Assembly (NCBI GenBank): GCA_024280885.1
Contig: JAJRPF010000047.1
Location: 1-64,000 of the forward strand
DNA length: 64,000 nt
Direction: 5' to 3'
From: Planctomycetota bacterium
GTDB lineage: Bacteria > Planctomycetota > JAJSAM01 > JAJVHW01
Part shown: positions 49,960 to 62,435 of the stretch, one piece after another
Layout: each line of letters begins with the position of its first letter
How positions within the stretch are numbered: the stretch's first letter is position 1
Position numbers and translations under genes: made by a program
Notes under the pieces: generated by a model
The model's database searches: none
What the model was told of the DNA's origin: nothing
What the model saw: only the letters and a program-made list of their open reading frames with translations

Positions 49960-51903
49960 ATGTCCAATACCGACGTCCCCGACTTGATCGCCGCTTGTGT
50001 TGCGGAGTACCAGGAGCTCGTCGATTCCGGTAGCCGCCCGGCGCTCGATACGTATCGCCCGCGCCTTGGTCAGGCGTATCCAGAGTTCCTGGTGGCGTTG
50101 ACGGCGACCTCGGACGACGCGGTCGCGGCACTGCCGGGCCCCGACGAGTCGTTCCCGCTGACGTTCGGGCCCTTCATGCTTCTCGAGCGTCTCGGCGCCG
50201 GAGGGATGGGGGTCGTCTACGACGCCCTGCACCGCACGCTGGGTCGGCGCGTCGCGGTGAAGGTCCTTCACACGGAGACGGCGAACGACCCGATCGCGCG
50301 TGAGCGCTTCAAGCGCGAGTCGCGGGCCTGCGTTCGCGTCCGCCATCCGAGCATCGTCGAGATCTACGATGCGGGCGAGGTGAACGGGCGCGCGTACTAC
50401 TCGATGGAACTCCTCGAGGGGGCGCCGCTCGACCGCCTCACAGCCGAAGAACAGCCGTCCGTGACGGAGATCCTCACAGGTTTCGCAGGCATCGCGGACG
50501 CGCTCGAGACATTGCACCACGAGGGCGTCGTCCATCGCGACGTCAAGCCGGGCAATATCATTCTGCGTGACGATGGCTCGATGGTGCTCGCCGACTTTGG
50601 CCTCGTGAAGGCGCTTGACACGCCCGGTCTCACGGCGGATGGACGCACGCTGGGAACGCCGCTCTACGCGAGTCCGGAGCAACTGCGCGGCGACAACGCG
50701 AGCATCGACGGTCGCTCGGACGTCTACGCCCTCGGCGCGACGATCTACCACGTCCTCTCCGGCAAGCCGCCTTTCGAGGCGAGCGACATCGGCGGTCTCT
50801 TTCGCAAGGTGATGAACGAACGCCCGGCCGCGTTGATCGGCAAGCGTGACGGCGTCCATGCGCCCTGCGAGCACGTCGTCTTGACCGCGCTCGAGAAGCG
50901 CCGCGAAGATCGCTACGCCACCGCCGCTGCGATGCGTGACGACCTGTTGGCAGTCGTCGCCGGCGACGCACCGCGCGGGCGTCCGGTGTCCGCGCTGAAG
51001 CGCGCGCTGCGAGCGGTCTGGAAGCAGAGGATCGCCGCGGCGGTGGTCGGAGCGGTCATCGCGGGCTTGGTATTCTGGAGCACCACCCGGCCCGCCACGT
51101 TGCGCGTGACCAGTTTTCCGCCCGCGCGCGTCGTTGTCGATGGCGCGGATCTCGGGCTGACGCCGCAGCTCCTCGAACTGTCGCCCGGGTCGCATCTCGT
51201 GCGTATCGGTCGGACCGGATTCGGGGCGTACGAGGAGACGATCGACCTCGCGGCGGGCAGCGACCGCGAGATCCACCAGGCGCTCGTCGTCGAGGACTCG
51301 GACGACTTCATGGCTCTCTGCTGCCTTGCCGATGCGCTCGGCATCAAGGTGACAAAGGCGCCCGAGTTGGGCGTCCCCGTGGCCGGGCGCGATGGCGCGG
51401 GGCCTTCCGGCGCCGTCTTGCTCCCCGCCGGCGATGTCCGGGCGGCGGATCTCGACGAATGGTCGATCGATGCACCCGGAGCAGGCGAGCAGCCGGGCCG
51501 CGTGGTGTTCTACCGTGGCGGCGACGTCGTCTCGAGTGCCCCGATCGTGCTGGCCGCCGGGCGCGCGCGCGGCGTGCTGCCGACGTCCGTCGCGCGTGGA
51601 CTCGCCCCAGGCGAGTCCGTCGAGTGGGGCTGGTTCCCCGACGACGGCGAGCCGGTCGAGACGAGTTTCGGAGTCGCGACGTTCGACATCGAAACCGAGC
51701 TCGCCCGGATCGAGAAGCAGCTCCGCGGCCAGCCGTCGTCGGTCGTCCGCCACTTGAAGGCCGAGGTCCTGCTCAGTCGCGGCCTCTATACGGCCGCGAT
51801 CCGCGAGGCCGTCGAGGTGCACGGCGATCCCGCATGTGAGGAGCGCGCGACCGAGATCCGGCGCCTGGCCACCGCGCGGCTCATCGACCTGTCACAGCGA
51901 TAG
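49960..51903 (+). CDS. Ser/Thr protein kinase with PEGA domain
   Basis: 'LGAGGMGVVYDALHRTLGRRVAVKVL', 'VVHRDVKPGNIILRDDGSMVLADFGLV', 'LRVTSFPPARVVVDGADLGLTPQLLELSPG'. Confidence 0.94.
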   Translation: MSNTDVPDLIAACVAEYQELVDSGSRPALDTYRPRLGQAYPEFLVALTATSDDAVAALPGPDESFPLTFGPFMLLERLGAGGMGVVYDALHRTLGRRVAVKVLHTETANDPIARERFKRESRACVRVRHPSIVEIYDAGEVNGRAYYSMELLEGAPLDRLTAEEQPSVTEILTGFAGIADALETLHHEGVVHRDVKPGNIILRDDGSMVLADFGLVKALDTPGLTADGRTLGTPLYASPEQLRGDNASIDGRSDVYALGATIYHVLSGKPPFEASDIGGLFRKVMNERPAALIGKRDGVHAPCEHVVLTALEKRREDRYATAAAMRDDLLAVVAGDAPRGRPVSALKRALRAVWKQRIAAAVVGAVIAGLVFWSTTRPATLRVTSFPPARVVVDGADLGLTPQLLELSPGSHLVRIGRTGFGAYEETIDLAAGSDREIHQALVVEDSDDFMALCCLADALGIKVTKAPELGVPVAGRDGAGPSGAVLLPAGDVRAADLDEWSIDAPGAGEQPGRVVFYRGGDVVSSAPIVLAAGRARGVLPTSVARGLAPGESVEWGWFPDDGEPVETSFGVATFDIETELARIEKQLRGQPSSVVRHLKAEVLLSRGLYTAAIREAVEVHGDPACEERATEIRRLATARLIDLSQR

Positions 51904-51963
51904 CGAGCTTCTGTCGGTACCCGGGCTCCGGACCGATTTGGCAATCGCGGATAGCTTGTCGGG

Positions 51964-53600
51964 ATGCTCAGGCGTGGATCTCGGGAGGGCGTCGCGCTAC
52001 TGCTCGCGGCAGTGGTGGTGGCGTACGCTGTCTTCGCGTGGCGGGGGGCCCAGGATCGGGCGCTCGACGCCGCCGAAGCGGAGGCGCGCGCTCTGCTCGA
52101 TGCCGTCGCGTCCGGAGTGGCGTCCAACCTCGCCGCCGCACGCGCGACGGAGGACCTTCTCGCGCAGCGGTTGGTCGATCTCGCAGCCGCGCTCGATCGA
52201 GGACTCGCGGAGCGACCTGGTCGCGAGGAACACTTCCTGGTGCGTTTCCGGCGTGAACATGGGTTGCGCGGAGTCGTCCTTCTCGATGACCGGCTCGCGG
52301 TGCGGGCGAGTGCGGGCGCGAGTGTGGCACCGGCCGGAGATGGCCCGTTCGGTCGTGACCGGCTCGGGCGCCTGGAAGCCGAGACCGTTGCCCGTCGCGT
52401 GCGCGCTGCGGGATTGGCGGAGCGCGAGGAACTCGTGCTCGGTTTCGGCGAGAGCCCGTTCGGGCAGCGCAGCGAGTACTTGGTGGCGCGGCGCGCCATT
52501 GCAACCGGCGGTTACGTCATTCTGCGGCAGGCGACGGCGGAACTCGAGGCATTCCGCGAACGAGCCGGCGTGGAGCGTCTGCTCCGTGACACGGCGGCGG
52601 GACCGGGCATTGCATACCTCGCCGTACAGCGGCGCGACGGCGAGGTGCTTACGTCTGCCGGCGCGCTGCCGTCGGGAGAACCGCATGAGGGCTCCGGGTG
52701 GACGACAATGGGTGACAGGCGCGTTCTCGACGTGGCCCTCGCGGCGCCGTGGGATGCGGACTCGCACTCCATTCTGCGCGTTGGAATTGACGGTACGCCG
52801 GTCGCGACGGTCATCTCGGAAACGCGCCGCGACGTCGTCGTCTTCACGCTGCTTGTGCTGGCAACGGGGGCGGGCGGCCTCTTCCTTCTCGCGCGCCGCG
52901 AGCGTCGTGCGTTCGCCCTCGAGGAGCGGTTGCGAAGGGCCGTCGAGGCGAAGGAGCGGTTCGCCGCGCTCGGGCGTCTGTCGTCCGGGGTGGCACACGA
53001 GATCCGGAGTCCTTTGAATGCACTCTCGATGGCGACACAGCGGCTGCGGCGAGAGATCGTGCTCGACGATCCAGCGGCGCGTGCGCACTTCGAGGGGCTG
53101 ACCGCCGCACTCCGCGCGGCCGTCGGTCGCGTCGACGCAACGGTCGAGGACTTCCTCTCGCTCGGGCGCGATCGCCGCCCTGCTGAGTTGCGCGCGCTGG
53201 AGATCGGCGATCTGGTGCGTGAGGCGATCGAGGGCGAGCGGAGTGACGCAGTGGCATCCGGGCCGAGCCTTCAGGTGACGGCCGATCGGGTCCTACTCGT
53301 GCGTGTGCTCGCCAACTTGCTCCGCAACGCCCGTGAGGTGGCACCTCCCGGTACGACGAACGTGACGTGGCGCACCGATGGTGACGGCGTCGTCCTGGAG
53401 GTGATCGATGGCGGTCCCGGCATACCTCCCGAGGAGCGCGAACGCGTCTTCGAACCGTTCCACACCGCCCGCCGTGGCGGCACTGGGCTGGGATTGACGA
53501 TTGCGAAGGAGGCGCTGGAGCGCATGGGCGGGAGCATCCGCATCGGCGACGCGCCCGATGGGGGCGCGCGCTTCACGTTGCGTCTGAACGCAGGAGGGGA

Positions 53601-53610
<10 letters not shown>
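51964..53610 (+). CDS. Sensor histidine kinase with extracytoplasmic sensor domain
   Basis: '[26 protein letters not shown]'; '[39 protein letters not shown]'; two TM segments. Confidence 0.93.
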
Positions 53611-55034
<1,424 letters not shown>

Positions 55035-55047
55035 GCCTGCAATGTGA

Positions 55048-55063
55048 TGGCACGTCCTTCGCG
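55048..55063 (+). promoter_or_regulatory. Candidate sigma54 -24/-12 promoter for the Gly-rich secreted protein gene
   Basis: TGGCAC-GTCCT-TCGCG: perfect -24, GG-N10-GC spacing kept, two mismatches in -12; immediately after the regulator stop. Confidence 0.5.
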
Positions 55064-55128
55064 CTCTCCATCCTCGGGCGGCAACGCTCATGGCCGAATG
55101 GGATCGCGCCGGTGAAGGAGAAGCAGAG

Positions 55129-55632
55129 ATGAAGATGAAGAAGAAGATCGTAACCGCCCTGGCGCTGACCGGAGTGGCGGTGCTCGTCCTGGCGTCCGCA
55201 CCGTCGCTCTTCGCCCGCGGTGGCGGTGGCGGTGCCATCGGCGGCGGCAATGGTGGTGGCGCAAGCGCCGGTGGGGCGACAGGCGGTGCGCCTTCGGTCC
55301 CGGCACCGGCGCGCGGCAACACGACCAAGGCGGGCTCGCAATCCGGCTCGAGTTCTGCGGCGCAGCGCCAGAACACGAACGCTGGCGCCGCGGCTGGCGC
55401 CATGGCCAATGGCGCGTTCACCGGCTGGCAGGCCGGCCAGAATGCTGCAGCCGCAAGACCTGGCGGCGGCGGAGCCGGTGGTGGAGGAGGAGCCGGCGGC
55501 GGCGGCGGAGCGGGCGGTGGTGGAGCGGGCGGTGGTGGAGCGGGCGGTGGTGGAGCGGGCGGTGGTGGAGCCGGTGGCGGCGGCGGCTCGGGTGCCGGCA
55601 ACGGTGGTGGCGCAGCGGGGGGCGGTCGCTGA
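55129..55632 (+). CDS. Gly/Ala-rich secreted low-complexity protein
   Basis: Signal peptide MKMKKKIVTALALTGVAVLVLASAPSLFA; (GGGGA)n tail. Confidence 0.7.
   Translation: MKMKKKIVTALALTGVAVLVLASAPSLFARGGGGGAIGGGNGGGASAGGATGGAPSVPAPARGNTTKAGSQSGSSSAAQRQNTNAGAAAGAMANGAFTGWQAGQNAAAARPGGGGAGGGGGAGGGGGAGGGGAGGGGAGGGGAGGGGAGGGGGSGAGNGGGAAGGGR
55507..55566 (+). repeat. 15-bp tandem repeat GGAGCGGGCGGTGGT x4 (in frame, inside the Gly-rich CDS)
   Basis: Four perfect units read directly, followed by a diverging partial unit. Confidence 0.9.
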
Positions 55633-55647
55633 CCGCCCGCGCGTGCC

Positions 55648-57084
55648 ATGCAACACTCCCTCCGGATCCTCGCGCTGATCGCGACGACTTGGTTGACGGC
55701 ATCACCGGCTCACGCCGGCGAAGTCGAGGAGGTCGTACCGACGCTCCAAGCCATCCAGGCCCTCTGCGACGACGGCAACTTCGAGGAGGCCGCGGCGCGT
55801 GCGACACGACTTGTGTCGGCGCACCCCGACGCCCTCGACGCACACCTGGCGCTCCAGGACGCGCAGCTCGCGCTCGGCGAAGAGACAGCCCTTCTTCGCC
55901 GCTATCGCCAACGCTCGCGCTCGCCGAACGCCACCTCCGATGACCACTTCCTCGTCGCTCGACTTCTCTCCGGCAACGACGCGGTGGCCGAATTCCGCGC
56001 CGCTCTGAAGCTGCGCCCCGATCACTTCTGGGCGCTTTGCGGCCTGGGCACCGAACTCTCTGCGATGGGGAAGACCAAGGCCGCACTCCACGCATTGTCG
56101 AAGGCTGAAAACGTGAATCCCGCATCCGGCGTTCCGCCGAATCTGCGTGGACGAGTCGAGGAGTCGCGCGGGAGACTCGACGACGCCGAAGCGCTCTACC
56201 GCGCGGCGATCGCCCGCCAGCCCGAGCTGATTATTGCCCACATCAACCTGGGTGTGTTGCTCACTGGGCGAGGTAAGCACCAAGCCGCGCTCCGAGTTCT
56301 TGACGCCGCCGTCAAGCGCTCTCCGAGCACCACCGGAGTCTACCTCGCCCGTGGCATGACGCGGATGAGCGCTGGCAAGAACGATGCCGCGGTCCGCGAC
56401 TTCGAGGACGCGCGCGATCTCGATGCATCGCTGGTTTCGCTGACCCTTCTCGCGAACGCGTACCTCTCGATGGAGCGTCTCGACGAAGCCGGAGCCGCGC
56501 TCGACCAGGCGTATGGGATCGCCCCGAGGCACGCGCCCACGCATGTGATGCGCGCGTACCTTTATCTCGCCGACAACAGGATCAACATGGCGTTGTCGTC
56601 GGCCAAGCTCGCCACCGAACTCGACCCGAAATTGGCCGAGGCGCGGCATCTGCTCGCGCTCTGCCTCGAGCGCACGGGAGATCTCAAGAAGGCGGAGTCC
56701 GCGTACAAGCGTGCGGCGAAACTCGACACGTCGGACCCGACTCAGATCCGTGCGTTGGCCCTCTTCTACGAGGCGCGCGGTCGCTGGAAGGACGCTATTC
56801 GCGAGTACAACAAGGTCGTCAAACTCACCGACGGTGCCCCCGACGCGTGGTTGGACCTCGCTCTCGCGCAGTGGGGGCTGGCGAAGTACGACAAGGCGGC
56901 CCGGTCGCTCGAGTCGCTCCTCGAAGTGGATGAGACGCGTCGGGACGCCTGGCTCAATCTCGGGATCCTGTGTCAGACGCAGCTCCGCAAGCGTCGCAAG
57001 GCCATCAGCGCGTTTCGGGAGTATCTCGATCTCGGGGGGAAGGACGCCCGCGTCGCCGGTTGGCTCGCCGAACTTGAGCGCTGA
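55648..57084 (+). CDS. Secreted TPR-repeat protein
   Basis: TPR signatures 'EALYRAAIARQPELIIAHINLGVLLTGRGKHQAALRVLDAAVKRSP'; signal peptide. Confidence 0.9.
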   Translation: MQHSLRILALIATTWLTASPAHAGEVEEVVPTLQAIQALCDDGNFEEAAARATRLVSAHPDALDAHLALQDAQLALGEETALLRRYRQRSRSPNATSDDHFLVARLLSGNDAVAEFRAALKLRPDHFWALCGLGTELSAMGKTKAALHALSKAENVNPASGVPPNLRGRVEESRGRLDDAEALYRAAIARQPELIIAHINLGVLLTGRGKHQAALRVLDAAVKRSPSTTGVYLARGMTRMSAGKNDAAVRDFEDARDLDASLVSLTLLANAYLSMERLDEAGAALDQAYGIAPRHAPTHVMRAYLYLADNRINMALSSAKLATELDPKLAEARHLLALCLERTGDLKKAESAYKRAAKLDTSDPTQIRALALFYEARGRWKDAIREYNKVVKLTDGAPDAWLDLALAQWGLAKYDKAARSLESLLEVDETRRDAWLNLGILCQTQLRKRRKAISAFREYLDLGGKDARVAGWLAELER

Positions 57085-57118
57085 GACTCTGGTCGCTCAA
57101 CCTGATCGCTCAATCTCG

Positions 57119-57146
57119 CGGACCGTTCTCCCAGAGGACGGTCCGC
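57119..57146 (+). terminator. Hairpin after the TPR gene
   Basis: GCGGACCGT-N10-ACGGTCCGC perfect 9-bp stem. Confidence 0.55.
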
Positions 57147-57261
57147 TTGGATTCCTGGATCTCCGCCCGGCGCCGACGCGTCACGCATCGGTCGCGATGA
57201 CGTGCGGCGGAGCGGACTCCCGCCGTAGCATGACGCGCTCCCACTCTCCGAAGGAGTCGCA

Positions 57262-60200
57262 ATGCACCTTTCCCGGGTCGCGAAGATCGCGCTGAGTCTC
57301 GTCCTCCTGACCGTTGCTGCAGGTGCCGAGGAGGCGACGCTCCACAATACGGAGATCTACGCGTCGCCGTGGGCGGGCGAGACGCCGAGCAAGGGCACGG
57401 TCTCGGTGCGGCACGAGGGAATGGGTGAGCCGCCGGAGAAGGGCTACTTCAAGGAGCACGATCCGGGCGAGGTCGCCGAGTTCCATCTCTTCGTGCCCGA
57501 TGGACTGAAGGAGGGCGAGAAGTACCCGCTGCTCATCGTCTACCACGGAGGGAAGGACGGCGCGTCCGGCAAGGGCATGCTCGGCGGGTTCTCCAAGCTC
57601 TCGACGGTCGAGCATCCGGTCATCGTGCTCTCGCCCAACATGTACACGATGGACGCGCTGAACGAGTTGCTGAACGAAGGCACGGTGCCGATCGATCCGC
57701 GCCGCGTCGTGGTCTACGGCCACTCCTCTGGCGGCATGGGTGTGTTGTCGGCAATGAAGGAGTACACGCGCACGAACGGCGCGTTCGTTCCCGCGGCATT
57801 GATGGCGGCGTCGACGACGGCGTCGTTCGGACGTGGGAAGTACCCGCCGTCTACCTACTACGTGATGGCGGGCGAGAAGGAGACGCCGGAGTTTGTGAAG
57901 AGCGCAATCCTGCGCGAACGACGCCGCACGTGCCGTGTCCACACCCTCCAGATGCAACAGGTCTTCCAGGATATCCGCTACATCGAGATCAAGGATAGCG
58001 GCCACTCCGGCGGCACACCCGCGCACAAGGCGATCATCCAGCATGCCATCGCGGTGAGTGAGCGCGCGCCAGTGGCGCTCGACGTGACGTCGGAATCCTC
58101 CGATGTCGAGATCCTGCTTGCAGCCGCGCGCGAAGGCGACTGGAAGAGCGTGCACGAGGAATTCGATCAGCTGGACGACTCCCCGGCGCTCGATGACGCG
58201 GAGGAGTATGCCCGCGTTCGAGCGGCTGTCCTCGTCGATCTAGAGAAGTGGTTCAAGGGCGAGATCGAAGCGATTGCAGTCCTCGCTCCCGACGCGACCT
58301 ACCTGGAGCGCGACCGCGCGTTTGCGCGCTACGACCGTTGCGCAGCCATCGCCGAGGAATTCGACGATACGTCCTCTGCCAAGACTCTCGGCAGCGCGCT
58401 CGCCTCGCTCTCGGAGGCGAAGCAGTGGAGCGCCGAGATCGCCGCGCGCGACGCGTACCGCGAGATCGTCTCGAAGCAGCCCAATTCGGCGATGCGGAGG
58501 AAGCTCGAGGAGTTGCGCGCGTCGGCTCCCGGGACCGAGTTCGGGCGCAATCGCACGCGCGAAAAACTCCTGGCGTTGCAGGAACTGCCGCCGGATCCGG
58601 CCGACCTGCCCGAGGGGCCGGAAATCAAGAACCCCTACTTCGAGAGGGCGAAGTGGCGCGTCTGGCGCGACGATCCGACGCCCATTCCGAACGTGCGGAC
58701 GCTCGTCCGCGAGGGCAAGGAGAAGCTGCCGACGTCGATCACGCTGCAGCCGACACCTGTCGCAGAGCGGATCTATCCCGAGGGGCCGCTCGTGGACGGA
58801 GCCCCCATCAAGTTCGTGCCCGGCGAAACGCGCGAGACGCGCTATGCGCGCTTCGCCGGCGTCTGGGACGACGTGTACGCGAGCTGGTCCGGCCTGCACG
58901 GCTACGTGCGCCCCGTGTATCGGACCATCGACGGCTCATCCGTCCACCTGCGTCCGAAGGCAGGCGATCAGTTCATGCACTTCGTCGAGGTGCGCAAGAC
59001 GCAGGACCTGCTGCGTTGCGGCATAACTTCGTCCACCAGTCCACGACCGGCATGGCGCATACGATCACGAACGGCTACGGCGTGAACATGACACAGTCGT
59101 ACGAGCGGATCTACTTCTCCGATTGCCTTGTGACGTCGCCCGCCCACGCGACCTTCTCCGAGGACAAATTCGACCGCACGACGGATCTCTACCTGGCGCT
59201 CGTTCCGACGCTCTTCAACTCCGTCGGTTCCTCGAACAGCGAGACCATGGCGATCACGAAGATGATGATCGTCGGTGGTTATCTGCCGCCGGAGACCAAG
59301 CGCATCCTGAAGCGTAACGGTCTCTACCCGGCGGCACTCCTCTACATGTGGAAGGCGTCGCTGCCCTATGACGTGCCGTACGCGCACGAACTCCGCCAGC
59401 GCGTCGCGTATCGTGCGCTGGGTGACGAGAAGCAGCATGTGGGCAAGTACGGGCACGCGGGCAGCGAGCGCGGCAACATGAGCCTTCAGTTCCATAAGTA
59501 CGACGAGATCGCCCACATGCGGAACATGATCGCGATGGCGCAGGCGATGACCGTCCTGCCGCCCGAGGCGATCCTCGACAAGATCGAGGTCACCGGCGGC
59601 AAGCAGGTCTATGGCCTGAAGAAGACGGCGCTCATCCTGCAGGAGCCGGATCAGGAGATCACCATCAAGCTCTCCTCCGCTGCGTCCTACGACCTGGCCG
59701 GACGTCCGCTCACGATGCGCTGGAAGTTGCTCTACGGCAATCACGCGACGACCTGCGAACCGGGCGAAGAAGACGGCTCGTGGATCATCCGGGTGCCGTG
59801 GGATGCAACGCTGTCCGAGGGGCGCACTGCTCTCGCGCTCGTCGCGAACAACGGCGAGTACGACAGCAACCCAGCCATCGTGAACATCTTCCGCAAGTTC
59901 CAGGACATTCCGCCGAACGGGCAGTCACCTGGGGGCTACGCCTACAACCCGCCGACCGCCAATCGCCGCCCTGTGATCCTCGACCTGCAGGACCAGCGGG
60001 TCACTCCCGGCGAGACCGTCAGCATCGCGTTGCGCGCCGTCGATCCCGAGGGCCAGCCCGTGCGCTTCTACAAGCGTGCAGGTGAGCCAGGCGAGTTGGA
60101 CGGCAACCTCTTCACGTTCAAGGTTCCGAGCGGCGCCGACGCCAAGCACACGGTCACGTTCATGGCGTCCGACGCGACGGCCGGGAACAGCTACTCCGCG

Positions 60201-61286
60201 AAGCAGATCCACTTCGAGACGAAGCCCGAGGTCTTCGCGCACATCGAGACCAAGGCGAAGACGTTGATTGGCGCCGCGCCGTTCACCGTCGAGGTGTCGA
60301 GCAAGGGCTCGTCGGCGTCCGGCGGCGAGTTGGAACTCGGTTGGGAGTTCTACCTTCCGACTTCCAAGCGCAAGGCGGGCGACTGGAAGAAGATGGTGCA
60401 TGGCAATACGGCCAAGCACACGTTCGAGAAGCCGGGTCTCTACGAGATCGCGCTCACCGCCCGGAGCGGCAAGGTCTCGGATCGCGAGACGCTGAGCGTC
60501 TGGGTGACGAAGGGCGATCCGCCGAAACCGGTCGGCGGCGTCGTGGTCGAGGGCAACGGCGCACGCATCGCGGACGGCGACGACGTCGCCTCGGCGTTCG
60601 ATCACACGGACTTCGGAGCCGTGGACGAGAGCGGGACCGTCACACGCGAATTCGAACTCATCTCGCGCGACAAGGACGATCTCTCGTGTTCGTCACGGAC
60701 AGTCCGAATCAGTGGCGATCACGCATCCGAATTCAAGGTGGTCCGTGCGCCGCGCAAGACCATCGCGGCCGGCGGCTACGGCACGTTCACGATCGAGTTC
60801 CGTCCGCGTGGCGGCGGCACGCGCATGGCGACGGTCACGGTCAACGCCGGCGGGTCGAAGATCCGCTTCGCCATCGCTGGCAAGGCGTCGCAGGATCAGG
60901 CGCAGATCGACGCTGCCGCGTCTGGCCCATGGATCGCCGCCAAGTCGCTCGCCGACGCGCGCAAGTGGAAGACGGCCGAAGCAGCCCTCGCGAAGTTCGT
61001 CGACGAGTGGCCGGGCGCGACCGTGACCCCCGAGGCGACGCAGCTCCTGGAGCGCATCCGCACCGATCCCGAGATATTGAAGGAGGTCTCCGACGCAGCC
61101 GATGCCGTCACGGCGAAGAAGGACCTCGCGAAGCAATCCAAGCGCGCGAAGTCTCTCCTCAGCATGGCCGAGAACTCGCTCTCCTCCGGTCGCAAGGATC
61201 TCGCCAAGCAGTACTGGGAAGAGATCCTCGCGAAGTACCCCAACACCCCGCAGGCCGTCGAGGCGAAGCGACTGCTGGGCCGCTGA
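57262..61286 (+). pseudogene. Single large secreted esterase-like/multidomain protein split by an apparent frameshift near 59013-59020
   Basis: Frame 1 ORF (57262-59085) has esterase-like 'YGHSSGGMGVLSAM' and reads sensibly to ~'TQDLLR'; frame 0 (from ~59017 to 61286) continues with 'RHNFVHQSTTGMAHTITNGYGVNM' and a choice-of-anchor-like Ig domain; one extra base in the CGTTG region would fuse them. Confidence 0.65.
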
Positions 61287-61318
61287 CACGCGCCGCGTTG
61301 GTGCCGCCTCTTATTGTC

Positions 61319-62026
61319 TCAAGACCCGAGAACGTCCTCGCGTGACGGCAGACGGTCCGGAGGAGGACCTGGATCGGGATTGAAAGCCCATTCGTCCACG
61401 AGTTGCTCGGCGCGGGAACCAAGCGCGAATGGGAAGCCCCCACGTCGAGCGCGCTCCATCACGACATCGACATACTCCAACTCAGCCGTTGGGCCGACCT
61501 CGCGCCAACCGTGAAACCGCAGACCGATCCGGGACAGCCCCGTGCTCGCGAGCCCGTTGAGTGCGCGCGCCACACCTGCCCCGACAGCATCCTCGGTGGC
61601 GTTCACGACAGCACCTGGCGAATGACCGAGTCGCCTGCAGCTCCGCCGAAATGGGAACAGAACATTGATCACGTCTCGGTAGTCCCAGAACTCGTCGATC
61701 AACGCAAACGCGACCACGACGCAGCCAAGGTGATCCACTTGATTACGCCGCACCGCCTCTTCCGCCGCAGCATGCATGAAGTGGCAGAAGTGCTGCAGCC
61801 AGCCGCGGCGGCAGTACCGCGCAACCACTGCCTGCTCGTCAGTGGATAGCGCGCCGTACGTCGCGCACAATTGGCGCGCCGGTCCGATGCCCACGCGACG
61901 CCATGCAAAATGAGTTAGCCGTGGCGCGTCTGCCGGTCCCCACACGTCCGCTAATTCGGTCAACACGGAGTCAACCGACAGAGTTTCCGGCGTCGGGAGC
62001 ACGCTCAGCGGTCCACGAGTTGGCAC
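61319..62026 (-). CDS. Hypothetical protein
   Basis: 235 aa ORF with plausible composition; no recognised motif. Confidence 0.5.
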   Translation of the reverse strand: MPTRGPLSVLPTPETLSVDSVLTELADVWGPADAPRLTHFAWRRVGIGPARQLCATYGALSTDEQAVVARYCRRGWLQHFCHFMHAAAEEAVRRNQVDHLGCVVVAFALIDEFWDYRDVINVLFPFRRSCRRLGHSPGAVVNATEDAVGAGVARALNGLASTGLSRIGLRFHGWREVGPTAELEYVDVVMERARRGGFPFALGSRAEQLVDEWAFNPDPGPPPDRLPSREDVLGS

Positions 62027-62435
62027 TACTTCTCCACGTCTCCGCCCCCTCCTCTGCGTTCGTCGCCGTAAGCGCGGGCGGTGTACCGAGACCCCGCGTA
62101 CCGAGTGTACAGAGACCGGTGAAGATCAGCACACGGTGTCGGTTCCACATGTCCCTCGTAAGACGCCTGCGCGTCGCATTCCGTCCGCCGCTCGAGGGGG
62201 ACCTCGGGGCGCACGCGCGAGAACGTGCCGCCGTCCCCGGTCGGTTGCGGAGCGACGATGTCGCTTGTCGAGGCCAGGTGGCCCACAGACGCCCACGGAG
62301 GGTACGCTCCAAGCCCCGAGGCCCTCTCCAGGCAGATCGAGGACGAAGCGCGCGCCGGGCCTCGTTGGTACCGGACGAGCGCCGCACAGTGTTCGGGAGT
62401 CTCCGGTCGCGATCCCGGCGCAAGGGGGCCGCGAC

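Noticed and set aside
55507-55566. Repeat array considered as CRISPR
   Set aside because: Contiguous coding tandem repeat with no unique spacers
58248-59016. N-terminal 250+ residues of the 1012-aa ORF as real protein
   Set aside because: Arg-rich shadow frame of the esterase-like ORF; coherent sequence begins only near 59017
62027-62435. Possible genes between the hypothetical protein and the beta-helix gene
   Set aside because: Overlapping ORFs in several frames have low-complexity Arg/Pro composition and no clear start signals
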